Positions 63,841 through 64,000 of a DNA stretch of 64,000 nucleotides are shown one piece after another. The DNA is taken from contig NZ_FQZX01000004.1 in the NCBI RefSeq assembly GCF_900142175.1, positions 106,998 to 170,997 of the forward strand, given 5' to 3'. A model generated the notes under the pieces. It had not been told where the DNA came from. It did no database searches and saw nothing but the letters and a program-made list of their open reading frames with translations. The stretch is from Maribacter aquivivus (GTDB lineage Bacteria; Bacteroidota; Bacteroidia; Flavobacteriales; Flavobacteriaceae). The translations under genes were made by a program, and so were the position numbers. Numbering within the stretch: position 1 is the stretch's first letter; each line of letters starts with the position of its first letter.

Positions 63841-64000
63841 GTTTTAGATCGGGCATTCCCGATCGCGGCCTTCGCCGCAATATCGTTGACATGAATGGAA
63901 CAGGATCCTATAAAGGAAAGAAGCACTTATAGTATTAAGCAATTTTCGTAATAAAAAGAAAGAAGTAAAGATCGTCGTCCGCCCCGTTCCTAAGAACGGG
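63841..64000 (-). other. 23S-5S spacer with GC-rich palindromes
   Basis: Three tight hairpins stand out in AT-rich DNA: GATCGGG/CCCGATC (63847-63864), GCGGC/GCCGC (63865-63878) and CCCGTTC/GAACGGG (63983-64000). The 23S 3' end is not recognisable in the remaining bases. The hairpins may be processing stems or small mobile palindromes. Confidence 0.6.

Noticed and set aside
63666..63932. Open frames on both strands near the right end
   Set aside because: They run through the rRNA terminator, the 5S rRNA gene and its spacer, so they are not protein-coding.

Overview
The window is AT-rich chromosomal DNA from a Bacteroidota bacterium, most likely a marine, gliding, alginate-using member of the Flavobacteriaceae. 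The grounds are gldJ and porV (gliding and type IX secretion), a SusC/SusD polysaccharide utilization locus (PUL) with two PL7 alginate lyases, TAnnTTTG-type -7 promoter elements, split pyruvate dehydrogenase genes, and membrane plus soluble pyrophosphatases. Gene spacing is tight, and I see no insertion sequence, integrase or CRISPR array. Genus-level assignment is not possible from sequence reading alone.

Layout. Bases 1-3000 hold the tail of a deoxynucleoside kinase, pabB/pabC (p-aminobenzoate) and an App1-like phosphatase. Bases 3200-10700 hold a TonB protein, membrane and soluble pyrophosphatases, a DUF5686 outer-membrane protein and pdhB. Bases 10700-16600 hold etfBA behind a perfect 26-bp palindrome, a bifunctional nuclease, a CNT nucleoside transporter, thyA and a TonB-domain protein without a membrane anchor. 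Bases 16650-20400 hold egtB and egtD (ergothioneine), a CBM48 protein and a class-V PLP enzyme that could be EgtE. Bases 20450-30300 hold a 2TM protein, folA, murI, a PafA-like phosphatase, mlaEF and a five-gene operon (M28 peptidase, SDR, SprT-like, mannose-1-P guanylyltransferase, DUF389). Bases 30400-38460 hold pdhC, pdhA, cdd and porV, then gldJ and murF on the other strand.

Bases 38470-50820 form the accessory region. Two same-strand tRNA-Val genes bracket an alginate PUL read entirely on the minus strand: susC, susD, two PKD-type surface lipoproteins, two PL7 lyases, a FadR-type GntR regulator, and an Nramp-fold transporter that lacks both metal-binding motifs of that family. Upstream of susC three operator-like palindromes repeat with an exact 13-bp period and touch a TATATTTG -7 element. 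A related site lies upstream of the GntR gene. I read this as a self-contained, GntR-controlled capture, cleavage and uptake locus. The enzymes that finish alginate breakdown (oligoalginate lyases, KdgF, DEH reductase, KdgK, KdgA) are not in the window.

Bases 50880-55540 hold an exbB-exbD-tonB-folC cluster, which could energise SusC-type receptors, and the Na+/H+ antiporter nhaD. Bases 55870-63320 hold an acyl-CoA dehydrogenase and gltBD. The window ends in a minus-strand 5S rRNA gene and the 23S-5S spacer. The most interesting points are the motif-less Nramp protein in the PUL, the triple operator, the compact ergothioneine locus, the oppositely charged linkers of the tandem lyases, and the absence of porU from its usual place between porV and gldJ.
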